From positions 1-39,143 of the forward strand of contig JAHJQK010000002.1 in the NCBI GenBank assembly GCA_018819135.1: DNA of 39,143 nucleotides. The letters run 5' to 3'. The translations under genes and the position numbers were made by a program. Below are positions 32,664-39,143 of the stretch, in pieces; the stretch's first letter is position 1; every line of letters starts with the position of its first letter. Source of the stretch: Pseudomonadota bacterium (GTDB lineage: Bacteria > Desulfobacterota > SM23-61). Under the pieces are notes generated by a model that worked only from the letters and a program-made list of their open reading frames with translations, was not told where the DNA came from and did not search any database.

Positions 32664-33145
32664 ACCTCCGGATCAAAGAAGATTTGATGACTTCAACCTC
32701 AGCCGGTGCCTCCAGCAAAGAAGTTTCCTTCATAACCAGCCGCAGAGGGCTGCTGAAAGGACTGGGAGGCTTTATGGCGGCGGTCGGTTTGGGGAGTTTA
32801 TTCTACGGCTTATATCGTTTCCTTGCTCCTGGAGGAGGATCTCTTCCGTCGTTGGAAATCCCTTTAAATAAAATTAACGCCGAGGGATTCTATACCTTTC
32901 AACATGGAGGCCTGCCGGGGATCGTGATGCAAGATGAAGACGGAAGTCTGCAGGCTTTTTCCCTGGTCTGCACCCATTTGGCCTGCACCGTGGCCTGGAA
33001 ACCAGAAAAAAAAGAATTCTATTGTCCCTGCCACGATGCCATCTTTGACGCCCAGGGCAGAGTGCTGAGTGGTCCTCCGCCATCGCCTCTGGAGCGCTGG
33101 AATATTCAGGTTAAGAACGACAAAGTTTTAATAGGAATCGTTTAG
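32660..33145 (+). CDS. Rieske [2Fe-2S] protein
   Basis: A 161-residue protein with a twin-arginine-like signal/anchor (TSRRGLLKGLGGFMAAVGLGSLFYGLYRFL, about 27-55) and a periplasmic Rieske domain. Cluster motifs are C104-T-H106-L-A-C109 and C122-P-C124-H125; the disulfide Cys pair (C109/C124) is present. The second motif reads CPCHDA and lacks the usual Gly-Ser after His, which could lower its potential (inference). The gene is 1 nt from the cytochrome b gene, forming a bc-type complex. Confidence 0.92.
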   Translation: MNLRIKEDLMTSTSAGASSKEVSFITSRRGLLKGLGGFMAAVGLGSLFYGLYRFLAPGGGSLPSLEIPLNKINAEGFYTFQHGGLPGIVMQDEDGSLQAFSLVCTHLACTVAWKPEKKEFYCPCHDAIFDAQGRVLSGPPPSPLERWNIQVKNDKVLIGIV

Positions 33146-33146
33146 G

Positions 33147-34490
33147 ATGAGCCAAGAATTACCCAGGAATCAGATCAGGACGCAACCTTCGCGTTCCGGA
33201 TGGAACTTCCGGTATGCCCTCTGGGGAGTTTTTACGCTGACCCTGGTCTCAGGTGTTTTCCTCATGGTGTATTACGTCCCTCAGTTCGGGCAGGCTTTTT
33301 TCTCCGTAAGACGGATGAACGAACAAGTGCCTTTTGGGTGGATGCTGCGCCGGATTCATGGAGCCGGGGGAAATATTTTGCTTATCCTTTTATTGCTTTA
33401 TCTCTTCCAAGTTTTTTACCGCGGCGATTACAAAGCCGGCCGGCCAGCGGCCTGGGTGTCGGGGATCTTGGCCTTCGGCATCACCCTCTGGATTAATTTC
33501 ACCGGCTTTTTTCTCCCCCTCTCGCAGGCTTCTTTCTGGGGAACGGCTACGGTTTTGTCCAATCTTTCTGCCATCCCCTATTGCGGCAGCTTTTTCGTTG
33601 ATTTTATTCGAGGGGGAAAAGAGCTGGGCGGAACCTCCCTGATGCGCTTTTATAGCATGCACATCGGCTTTTCGGCTCTGGTCGCCTTGCTTCTCTTCCG
33701 GCATCAGCGCCGGGCATCAAACGGGAAGATGGCGGAAGAAAACGAGTGCCAACGATTCCAAGGGATATCAATCGCCTGGATCACGGCCGCTCTTCTCTTG
33801 GCGGCTATAACCTTTGTGCCCAATTGGTTTTCCGATCCACTTCAAGAAGCGGCCAATCCCCTGGCCAATCCCGAAAGAATTTTTCTCCCTTGGTATTTCC
33901 TTTACTTGGAAGAGACGTTGAAATTTTTAGCCGGAGCCTATCCGGTACTAAGCCTGGTAGCGATTACTGCTTTTGCTTTTTTGCTTTTTAGCTTGCCTTA
34001 CATCGACCGGAACCCTGAACGGAGTATATTGCTCCGTCCTCTATCTCTGGGGTTAGGGGCAACTTTTTTGGTTGTTGTTCTATATTTCAGTTTTCTGGGA
34101 ATGGCCAATGCTCGTTACGGGGAGAGGATTATTCTTCCCGCAAGGACTCTTCTAAACTCCGAAATACGGGGAGCCCAGGTCTACCTGGAAAAAAATTGCG
34201 CCTATTGTCATCAAATATTCGGCAGGGAAGGAAGGCGAGAAGGTCCAGATGTAAGTGTGATCAGACAGCGGAAGCGATCCCCGGAGTGGGTCCAGCATTT
34301 TATCCTGAATCCCCGGCTTTACCAGCCGGGAACAACCATGCCCCGCTATGCAATTCCTCTTGAAGATCTGGAGGCTCTGGCAGCTTATCTTCTTTCTCTG
34401 GATCCTCAAAAAGAAAGATTTAAGGCCGTGGAGCGAAGGCGATTTATAGATTACGGATTTTACCATAATAATGTACGGGACGCAGATTAA
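33147..34490 (+). CDS. Cytochrome b (N- and C-terminal parts) fused to cytochrome c
   Basis: A 447-residue fusion. Residues ~20-190 are a cytochrome b N-terminal bundle, ~205-325 a subunit IV-like part, and ~335-440 a monohaem cytochrome c with C351-A-Y-C354-H355 and likely Met398 ligand (PGTTMPRY). Haem-b ligands expected are two His per helix B and D at 14-residue spacing. H172 and H186 are present on helix D and H71 on helix B, but the fourth position is Tyr85. The Qo PEWY motif reads LPWY (247-250), lacking the Glu. A quinol oxidase role with the Rieske protein and diheme lipoprotein is likely, but with unusual haem bH and Qo chemistry. The last codons and stop (RDAD) come from a repeat arm. 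Confidence 0.9.
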   Translation: MSQELPRNQIRTQPSRSGWNFRYALWGVFTLTLVSGVFLMVYYVPQFGQAFFSVRRMNEQVPFGWMLRRIHGAGGNILLILLLLYLFQVFYRGDYKAGRPAAWVSGILAFGITLWINFTGFFLPLSQASFWGTATVLSNLSAIPYCGSFFVDFIRGGKELGGTSLMRFYSMHIGFSALVALLLFRHQRRASNGKMAEENECQRFQGISIAWITAALLLAAITFVPNWFSDPLQEAANPLANPERIFLPWYFLYLEETLKFLAGAYPVLSLVAITAFAFLLFSLPYIDRNPERSILLRPLSLGLGATFLVVVLYFSFLGMANARYGERIILPARTLLNSEIRGAQVYLEKNCAYCHQIFGREGRREGPDVSVIRQRKRSPEWVQHFILNPRLYQPGTTMPRYAIPLEDLEALAAYLLSLDPQKERFKAVERRRFIDYGFYHNNVRDAD

Positions 34491-34510
34491 AGCAGATTTC
34501 AAGGATTTTC
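34479..34510. repeat. Half element of the dispersed repeat, overlapping a gene end
   Basis: GGGACGCAGATTAAAGCAG resembles the left arm of the palindromic repeat family. It supplies the last codons GAC GCA GAT and the stop TAA of the cytochrome b-c gene. The right arm is absent. Confidence 0.55.
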
Positions 34511-34541
34511 TAAAATAATATGAACACGAATGAAGGGAAAA

Positions 34542-36260
34542 ATGAGCAAAATTTCTATTCCTGTAGTGACGACCGACGTTCTAATCCTCGGAGCCGGAGG
34601 GGCCGGCCTTTGTGCCGCTCTCCACGCGGCCGATGCCGGGGAAAAAATTAAGATCCTGCTCGTCACCAAAGCCATAATCGGCAAAGGTGGATGCTCACGC
34701 ATGGTCCAAGGGGGATACAACGTAGTTCTGAACCCAGCCGATTCCTTCGCCAAACATTTTCAGGATACGCTCAAGGGAGGACAGTTTATCAATAACCAGG
34801 ATCTGGCCTGGGAACTGGTCACTGTGGCTCCCCAGCGGATCAAAGAGATGGAAACCCGGTATGGTTGTTTCTTCGATCGCAATCCGGACGGCACCATCCA
34901 TCAGAAGCCTTTTGCCGGGCAGAGTTTCGATCGCACGGTTCACAAAGGAGACCTTACGGGAATTGAAATTGTTTCCCGCCTTTCCGAGCAAATATTCAGG
35001 CGAGATATCGAATACCTGGATGAACATCGTGCTGTGGACCTTCTATGGGATCGGGCCGGTACCCGGATTGTTGGAGCTTTACTCTTGGATATAACCCGGG
35101 GGGAATTTCTTGTTGCTCACGCCCGGGCAACGCTTGTGGCCACTGGCGGCGGGCCTACCATGTATAAGCTTTTCGCGCCTTCCCTGGACAAATCAGCGGA
35201 TGGAATTGCTCTCTGCTACCGAGCGGGGGCCGAGATGGTGGACATGGAGATGGTCCAGTTCCATCCCACGGGCCTGATGGTCAAAGGCTCCAATACTTCC
35301 GGGACTCTTTTGGAGGAAGGCCTGAGGGGAGCCGGGGCCCAACTTTTCAATGCCCTGGGTGAACGTTTCATGGAGCGCTATGCCCCCGAGGTCAAGGAGC
35401 GAGCCACCCGGGATGTGGTCTCCCGGTCCAGTTTTATGGAGATCACGGCCGGGAAGGGGACCCCGAATGGGGGCGTTTTTATCGATGCCTCGGTAATGGG
35501 TCCAGATTTCGTTAAAAAAAATTTCCCCGGAATGGTCGAACGCTGCCGGGATTACGGATTTGACCTGCCTCATGAGCGGGTAGAGGTTTCACCAACCGCC
35601 CATTTTTTTATGGGAGGCGCCCGGATCGATACCCGGTGCCTGACCGACCTGGATGGATTATACGTTGCCGGGGAAGATGCTGGGGGTGTTCATGGGGCCA
35701 ACCGTTTAGGGGGTAACGGTATCGCTGATTCAACCGTCTTCGGAGGGATTGCCGGGGACTCGATGGCCCACGACGTAATCGGCCGGGAGCTGGCCCCCTT
35801 TGACGAGAGACAGGTGGAGGAATTGATCAAGCAAATGGAAGCCCCATTCGGGCGGGAAGGAGTAGATCTCTACCCCCTTAGGGAAACGCTCCGCCTGAGC
35901 AATTGGGAAAATTTGGGAATTAGCCGGGAAGAGAAGGGATTGTTGGAAGAACTGCAAATCATCCAGAAGTTGCAGGAAGAAATGAACCGGGTGGGAGTCG
36001 CCGGGGGAAAAGCCTACAACATTCCTTGGAATGATTGGTTGAACATGCGCAATCTTCTCGATGTATCCGCAATTGTTGGGCGATCTGCCCTGAAGCGCCA
36101 AGAGTCCCGCGGGGCCCATTACCGGAATGATTATCCCAGAAAAAATAATAAAGAATACCTGAAAAACTTTTTGGTCAAGCGCGAACAAGGGGAAACAAAA
36201 ATTTACGAGCGGCCAGTGGTTTTGAACCGGCTGAAGCCGGAAGACATCGGGTTTGAATAA
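34542..36260 (+). CDS. Fumarate reductase/succinate dehydrogenase flavoprotein subunit
   Basis: A 572-residue FAD protein of the SdhA/FrdA/TfrA/NadB family. The Rossmann motif is LILGAGGAGLCAAL, the active-site segments FHPTGL, EEGLRGAGAQLFNALGERFMERY and PTAHFFMGG, and the FAD C-terminal motif HGANRLGGNGIADSTVFGG. Where classical SdhA/FrdA have the FAD-linking His (SHTxxxxGG), this protein has C51 in GGCSRMVQGG, so FAD is probably non-covalent, as in TfrA and NadB. It interconverts succinate and fumarate. The start at ATG 34542 has AAGGG about 6 nt upstream. Anchor and Fe-S subunit genes follow. Confidence 0.9.
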   Translation: MSKISIPVVTTDVLILGAGGAGLCAALHAADAGEKIKILLVTKAIIGKGGCSRMVQGGYNVVLNPADSFAKHFQDTLKGGQFINNQDLAWELVTVAPQRIKEMETRYGCFFDRNPDGTIHQKPFAGQSFDRTVHKGDLTGIEIVSRLSEQIFRRDIEYLDEHRAVDLLWDRAGTRIVGALLLDITRGEFLVAHARATLVATGGGPTMYKLFAPSLDKSADGIALCYRAGAEMVDMEMVQFHPTGLMVKGSNTSGTLLEEGLRGAGAQLFNALGERFMERYAPEVKERATRDVVSRSSFMEITAGKGTPNGGVFIDASVMGPDFVKKNFPGMVERCRDYGFDLPHERVEVSPTAHFFMGGARIDTRCLTDLDGLYVAGEDAGGVHGANRLGGNGIADSTVFGGIAGDSMAHDVIGRELAPFDERQVEELIKQMEAPFGREGVDLYPLRETLRLSNWENLGISREEKGLLEELQIIQKLQEEMNRVGVAGGKAYNIPWNDWLNMRNLLDVSAIVGRSALKRQESRGAHYRNDYPRKNNKEYLKNFLVKREQGETKIYERPVVLNRLKPEDIGFE

Positions 36261-36320
36261 AAACAGGCAATAGGCTATCGGCAACAGGTTAGAGACGTTA
36301 AGAAATTAAGGAGAAAAAAA
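36261..36320. repeat. Short TAGGCAATAGGC-type spacer
   Basis: CAGGCAATAGGCTATCGGCAAC at about 36264-36285 belongs to the TAGGCA repeat type. AAGGAGAAA (36307-36315) is the Shine-Dalgarno of the next gene. Confidence 0.5.
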
Positions 36321-36656
36321 GTGGCCAACGGAAAAGAATGGATTTTGAAAAGAGAAGTGAGGGAAGCCCAGGTCTGGAGGAGTACGCTGCCGGGTATGTG
36401 GGCTTGGTTATTGCAGAGAGTTTCAGCGATTCTCATCTTGCTCTTTTTGATTCTTCATTTTTTTCTGCCCTACCGCCGGCCTTTACAATTTCTGCTGCTT
36501 CTGGTCGTTGCTTTTCATGCTTCCTTAGGAATAAGGGTTTTGTTGATTGACTTGGGGGCCAACGTGAAGACCCAGAAAGTTCTCTTCATCGTTTTTCTGT
36601 TTCTAGCTTTTTTGGGGCTTTTTGGAGTATGGAATTATTTGCCCCTCGGGGATTAA
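36321..36656 (+). CDS. Succinate dehydrogenase/fumarate reductase membrane anchor
   Basis: A 111-residue protein, GTG start, with three transmembrane helices (about 27-48, 54-72 and 86-106). WLLQRVSAILILLFLILHFF and AFHASLGIRVLLIDLG resemble SdhD/SdhC anchors, with His in LHFF and FHASLG as candidate haem-b or quinone ligands. It is the only anchor gene in the cluster, whereas two are usual, so it may homodimerise or share a diheme arrangement in other ways (inference). Confidence 0.8.
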   Translation: MANGKEWILKREVREAQVWRSTLPGMWAWLLQRVSAILILLFLILHFFLPYRRPLQFLLLLVVAFHASLGIRVLLIDLGANVKTQKVLFIVFLFLAFLGLFGVWNYLPLGD

Positions 36657-36748
36657 AAACCTATTCACCGCAGAGAGCACAGAGTTCGCAGAGATGAGAT
36701 GAAAACATCAAAATTTAAAAATATAATGCGGGGCAATGAAATAAAATA
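36657..36748. other. Spacer with CGCAGAG-type repeat
   Basis: ACCGCAGAGAGCACAGAGTT followed by CGCAGAGATGAG (about 36666-36697) is a tandem CGCAGAG unit, a second dispersed repeat type. No gene is seen; no strong Shine-Dalgarno precedes sdhB. Confidence 0.45.
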
Positions 36749-37492
36749 ATGATTTACACAATTAAAATTTTTCGATTCGATCCCCGGAAAGACGCCGCAC
36801 CCTACGAACAAGAGTTTTCCGTGGATCTGGGAGATACGGAAAAGGTTACGGTGTTGGATGCCCTCTTCAAAATCCAGCAAACCAAAGACAAGACCCTTTC
36901 CTTTCGTTATTCCTGCCGGCTGGCCATGTGCGGTTCTTGCGCCCTGGTTATCAACGGCAAGGAAGGATTGGCCTGTAAGACGCTGGTTAAAGATCTGGGT
37001 TCCGGGCCAATTTCCCTTACGCCTTTGCGTCACCTACCCGTTATCAAAGACCTAACCGTTGACCTTAAATCTTTGATCAATCGCCTTAAAAAAATGGAGC
37101 CTTACTTTATTCCCCGAACTTCTAATCTGGAGCCAGCCATCATTAAACCCACTTCCCGGGAGAGAAAGACCATCGGAATGAACACCGAGTGTATAGCCTG
37201 CGGCTCCTGCATTTCGGCGTGTACGATGATGAACTGGGCTCCGGAGTACATCGGACCGATGGGATTGAACCGAGCTTTTTGCCTCATTGCCGATTCCCGG
37301 GATTGGCCTGGCAACCGACTCGCCCGTCTTGCCGATGAAAACGGAGTATACCGCTGCCACATGGAATTCAACTGTACGGATGTCTGCCCCAAGCACATCA
37401 GCCCTACCCGGGGCATCCATTATTTAAAGCGGCAGATCTTCTGGCAGGCGATGAAAAGCTTGATGTCTTTTCGCCGAGGCAAGGACGAATGA
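36749..37492 (+). CDS. sdhB: Succinate dehydrogenase/fumarate reductase iron-sulfur subunit
   Basis: A 247-residue SdhB/FrdB. The [2Fe-2S] Cys are C56, C61, C64 and C76 (YSCRLAMCGSC...LAC). The [4Fe-4S] site is C148-x2-C151-x2-C154-x3-C158 and the [3Fe-4S]-type site C203, C209 and C213 in CHMEFNCTDVCPKH. These carry electrons between the flavin and the quinone site. The last motif's first segment CHMEFNC differs slightly from the common CRTIMNC. The gene overlaps the following cytochrome gene by 4 bp. Confidence 0.93.
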   Translation: MIYTIKIFRFDPRKDAAPYEQEFSVDLGDTEKVTVLDALFKIQQTKDKTLSFRYSCRLAMCGSCALVINGKEGLACKTLVKDLGSGPISLTPLRHLPVIKDLTVDLKSLINRLKKMEPYFIPRTSNLEPAIIKPTSRERKTIGMNTECIACGSCISACTMMNWAPEYIGPMGLNRAFCLIADSRDWPGNRLARLADENGVYRCHMEFNCTDVCPKHISPTRGIHYLKRQIFWQAMKSLMSFRRGKDE

Positions 37493-39143
37493 AAATACGG
37501 CTCAAAATTCTTTTGGTCGGGGCAAGTTTATTGCTCTTCGGGATGATGGCCACTCCTTCATCGGCCAGACCAACGGCTTATTGCCTGGAATGTCATTCCC
37601 AGGATTACAGCCAAAAATATTCTCAGCCTTTTTCTCCTTCCCGCCTTGCCGGGTCCAAAAGCGTTTATCATGCCAAACTGGATCCATGCCCCGGTGTGCG
37701 TTTGCTTTCCGAGGAAATTTTTTTCACCGCCAACCGGATCCTCAAGCTGGATCAGATTATAAACACTCTGGACCGGGAGGGGGATATTCTGAAGAAAAAA
37801 GTTGTAGCAATTGCCGCATCCTTCTCCGAACTGCAGAACCGTCAAAAGGTCTCGGTTGCCCAGTTTGCTCAAGAAACTTCAAGCCAGAGAGCGGCCCTCC
37901 AAAAGGTTTATGAAAGGACCCTGCAGGTCAGAGATGAATCTGCCCGCCGCTGGTTGATCGGCCTGGGAAGTTTGATTTTTCTCGGGCTCTTCGCCCTGGG
38001 GACACTTGCCTATCACCGGCTGAACCGCTGGGGAAAAATGCCCCTTCTTTTCATGCTTATAGGGGCAATGTTTTTAGCAGGCGCGTGTTCTTACGGAGCA
38101 AAGGAACCGGCAAAGAAAAACCCGAATCAAGAACGATTGGAACAATCCCTGGCCGTGGCCTCCCAATCTTCCCGCAGAATGGAAGAGACTTTTTCCCAAG
38201 CCATTGCCCTGGCGGATTTGGCCCGGGAGTGGTCAAAGATCGAGGCCGGCCCATCTGAAAAAGCTTTCCAGTTATCCTGGCAAATGGCTCTAAACGCCCG
38301 GGAAAAAGCCAACCAGGTCGCGACGCTGGAAGCAGTCGTTTCTCAGTGGCCTGATCGCGAGACAGCCCAAAAGCAGGGGGTAGATTTTAATACGGTCCTG
38401 GACCTACGAGATGAGCTCCGCGCCGCAAAAGGGCGAAGCTGGGGCCTCCGCGCCGTAGCCGAAGAGTGGGCCCGGGCCATCCCCCACCAAGGCCGGAGGG
38501 CTTTAGAATCGGCTTCTCAAGAAACCTTAAAAATCAAAGATCGGGCGATCCGGGATCAGGAGCTCAAACCCTTGGCTGAAGCCTGGGTGGGAATAAACGC
38601 CGATCGAGCGGTAGAGCTATCCCGTTTGATCAGTGACCCCTTTTTAAGAGCTCTATCTCTAACCCATGTGGTTCTGGCCACCCGTATTCAGCAACAAAAC
38701 GGCAAACTCTTAGAAGAAGCCTGGAAGGCAGCGGAATCCATTTCCCCGTCGTACCCCCGAATAAAAGCTTTCGTTCGCATCGCTGCCGCCGGTGGCCAAA
38801 AAAACCCCCCCGAGAAGAATACCTGGGCAGCAAAAGCCTTGGAAAAATTTCAACCTTTGACCCCCCAGCTCCAGGCCTTTGCTCTCCAGGAGATGATTTT
38901 CCATTGGGCACCTCAGGACTGGGAACAAGCAGAGCGTTGGGCCGCGGAGATTTCCCCCGATTACCCGGCAACCCGGGCTTACTCCTTCACCCGAGTTGCT
39001 GAGATCACAGCCGTTCCCGAGGCGAAAGCCCGCAAGTTACTGAAACGGGCATGGGTTGAAACTTCTAAAATATCTGACTCCGGCGAAGCGCTGAAAATCA
39101 AGAGTTTGATCGCGAAAAAAATGTTTGAGGTTTGTCCCGAGGA
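37489..39143 (+). CDS. Exported monohaem cytochrome c protein with internal lipoprotein-like segment, partial at window end
   Basis: The frame from ATG 37489 is open to the window edge (551 codons). It begins with a signal peptide (MKIRLKILLVGASLLLFGMM..SA), then one haem motif C32-L-E-C35-H36. A coiled-coil-like helical stretch (about 75-155) and a transmembrane segment (about 157-180) follow. At residue 184 a second signal-like peptide, MPLLFMLIGAMFLAGACSYG, carries a lipobox-like LAGAC, and a TPR/Sel1-like helical region extends onward (repeating WA.. and EEAW..A). Either two proteins are fused, or an internal ATG at 38038 starts a separate lipoprotein. It is coupled to sdhB, so a link to the succinate or quinol oxidising system is plausible. 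No family is recognised for the long C-terminal part. Confidence 0.65.
   Translation, partial: MKIRLKILLVGASLLLFGMMATPSSARPTAYCLECHSQDYSQKYSQPFSPSRLAGSKSVYHAKLDPCPGVRLLSEEIFFTANRILKLDQIINTLDREGDILKKKVVAIAASFSELQNRQKVSVAQFAQETSSQRAALQKVYERTLQVRDESARRWLIGLGSLIFLGLFALGTLAYHRLNRWGKMPLLFMLIGAMFLAGACSYGAKEPAKKNPNQERLEQSLAVASQSSRRMEETFSQAIALADLAREWSKIEAGPSEKAFQLSWQMALNAREKANQVATLEAVVSQWPDRETAQKQGVDFNTVLDLRDELRAAKGRSWGLRAVAEEWARAIPHQGRRALESASQETLKIKDRAIRDQELKPLAEAWVGINADRAVELSRLISDPFLRALSLTHVVLATRIQQQNGKLLEEAWKAAESISPSYPRIKAFVRIAAAGGQKNPPEKNTWAAKALEKFQPLTPQLQAFALQEMIFHWAPQDWEQAERWAAEISPDYPATRAYSFTRVAEITAVPEAKARKLLKRAWVETSKISDSGEALKIKSLIAKKMFEVCPE

Overview
The window looks like a chromosomal segment of an anaerobic bacterium, most likely a Desulfobacterota (former Deltaproteobacteria) lineage of syntrophic or respiratory lifestyle. 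This is an inference from gene content: a DsrM/TmcC-like and DsrK/HdrD-like redox pair, a candidate selenoprotein, class I two-subunit fumarase, glycyl-radical chemistry, a siroheme-decarboxylase-type AhbA protein and a Rieske/cytochrome b complex. No rRNA, tRNA, CRISPR array or complete insertion sequence was seen. No sulfate-reduction gene (sat, apr, dsrAB) is present, so sulfate respiration cannot be claimed.

Layout. 0-2.5 kb: an HMG-CoA-synthase-like/DUF35 fusion (5' end disrupted or off-window) overlapping an SCP2-type thiolase. 2.5-7 kb: metallo-beta-lactamase-fold hydrolase, a small conserved-looking protein, an SDR dehydrogenase, a B12-binding radical SAM protein with a possibly leaderless mRNA, and ahbA. 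7-16.7 kb is accessory DNA: two PIN-domain toxin-antitoxin pairs, truncated NYN, DUF4145-SNF2 and DUF72 genes, a stand-alone LigD phosphoesterase domain, a three-gene TIGR04255/HicB-like/HicA-like operon, a VapC tail remnant, and a glycyl radical enzyme (GRE) with its activase. The GRE is broken by two single-base frameshifts, and its glycyl-radical domain sits on a separate ORF. 16.9-27.3 kb is housekeeping and metabolism: MmgE/PrpD, DNA polymerase I, ComB, DusB, Ldh2-type dehydrogenase, a methyltransferase, a glycosyltransferase and MiaA.

27.4-39.1 kb is one coherent same-strand respiratory block: GntR regulator (promoter overlapped by a perfect palindrome), fumarase alpha and beta, a NarI/DsrM-like membrane cytochrome b, an HdrD/DsrK-like iron-sulfur protein, a diheme c lipoprotein, a Rieske protein, a cytochrome b-cytochrome c fusion, a fumarate reductase/succinate dehydrogenase set (A, one anchor, B) and a cytochrome c-containing protein that runs off the window. 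Together they would interconvert malate, fumarate and succinate and pass electrons through the quinone pool to c-type cytochromes and to a thiol/iron-sulfur module.

The strongest single observation is in the HdrD/DsrK-like gene. Two apparent ORFs are in the same frame, separated only by a UGA at a position where relatives have a conserved Cys. The UGA is followed 18 nt later by a hairpin with a GGUCU apical loop, as in the E. coli fdhF SECIS, so the gene very probably encodes a selenoprotein. Other notable points are a cytochrome b lacking one of four haem-ligand histidines and the Qo glutamate, a flavoprotein with Cys where covalent-FAD homologues have His, and a dispersed palindromic intergenic repeat that supplies the C-terminal codons and stop of two genes.
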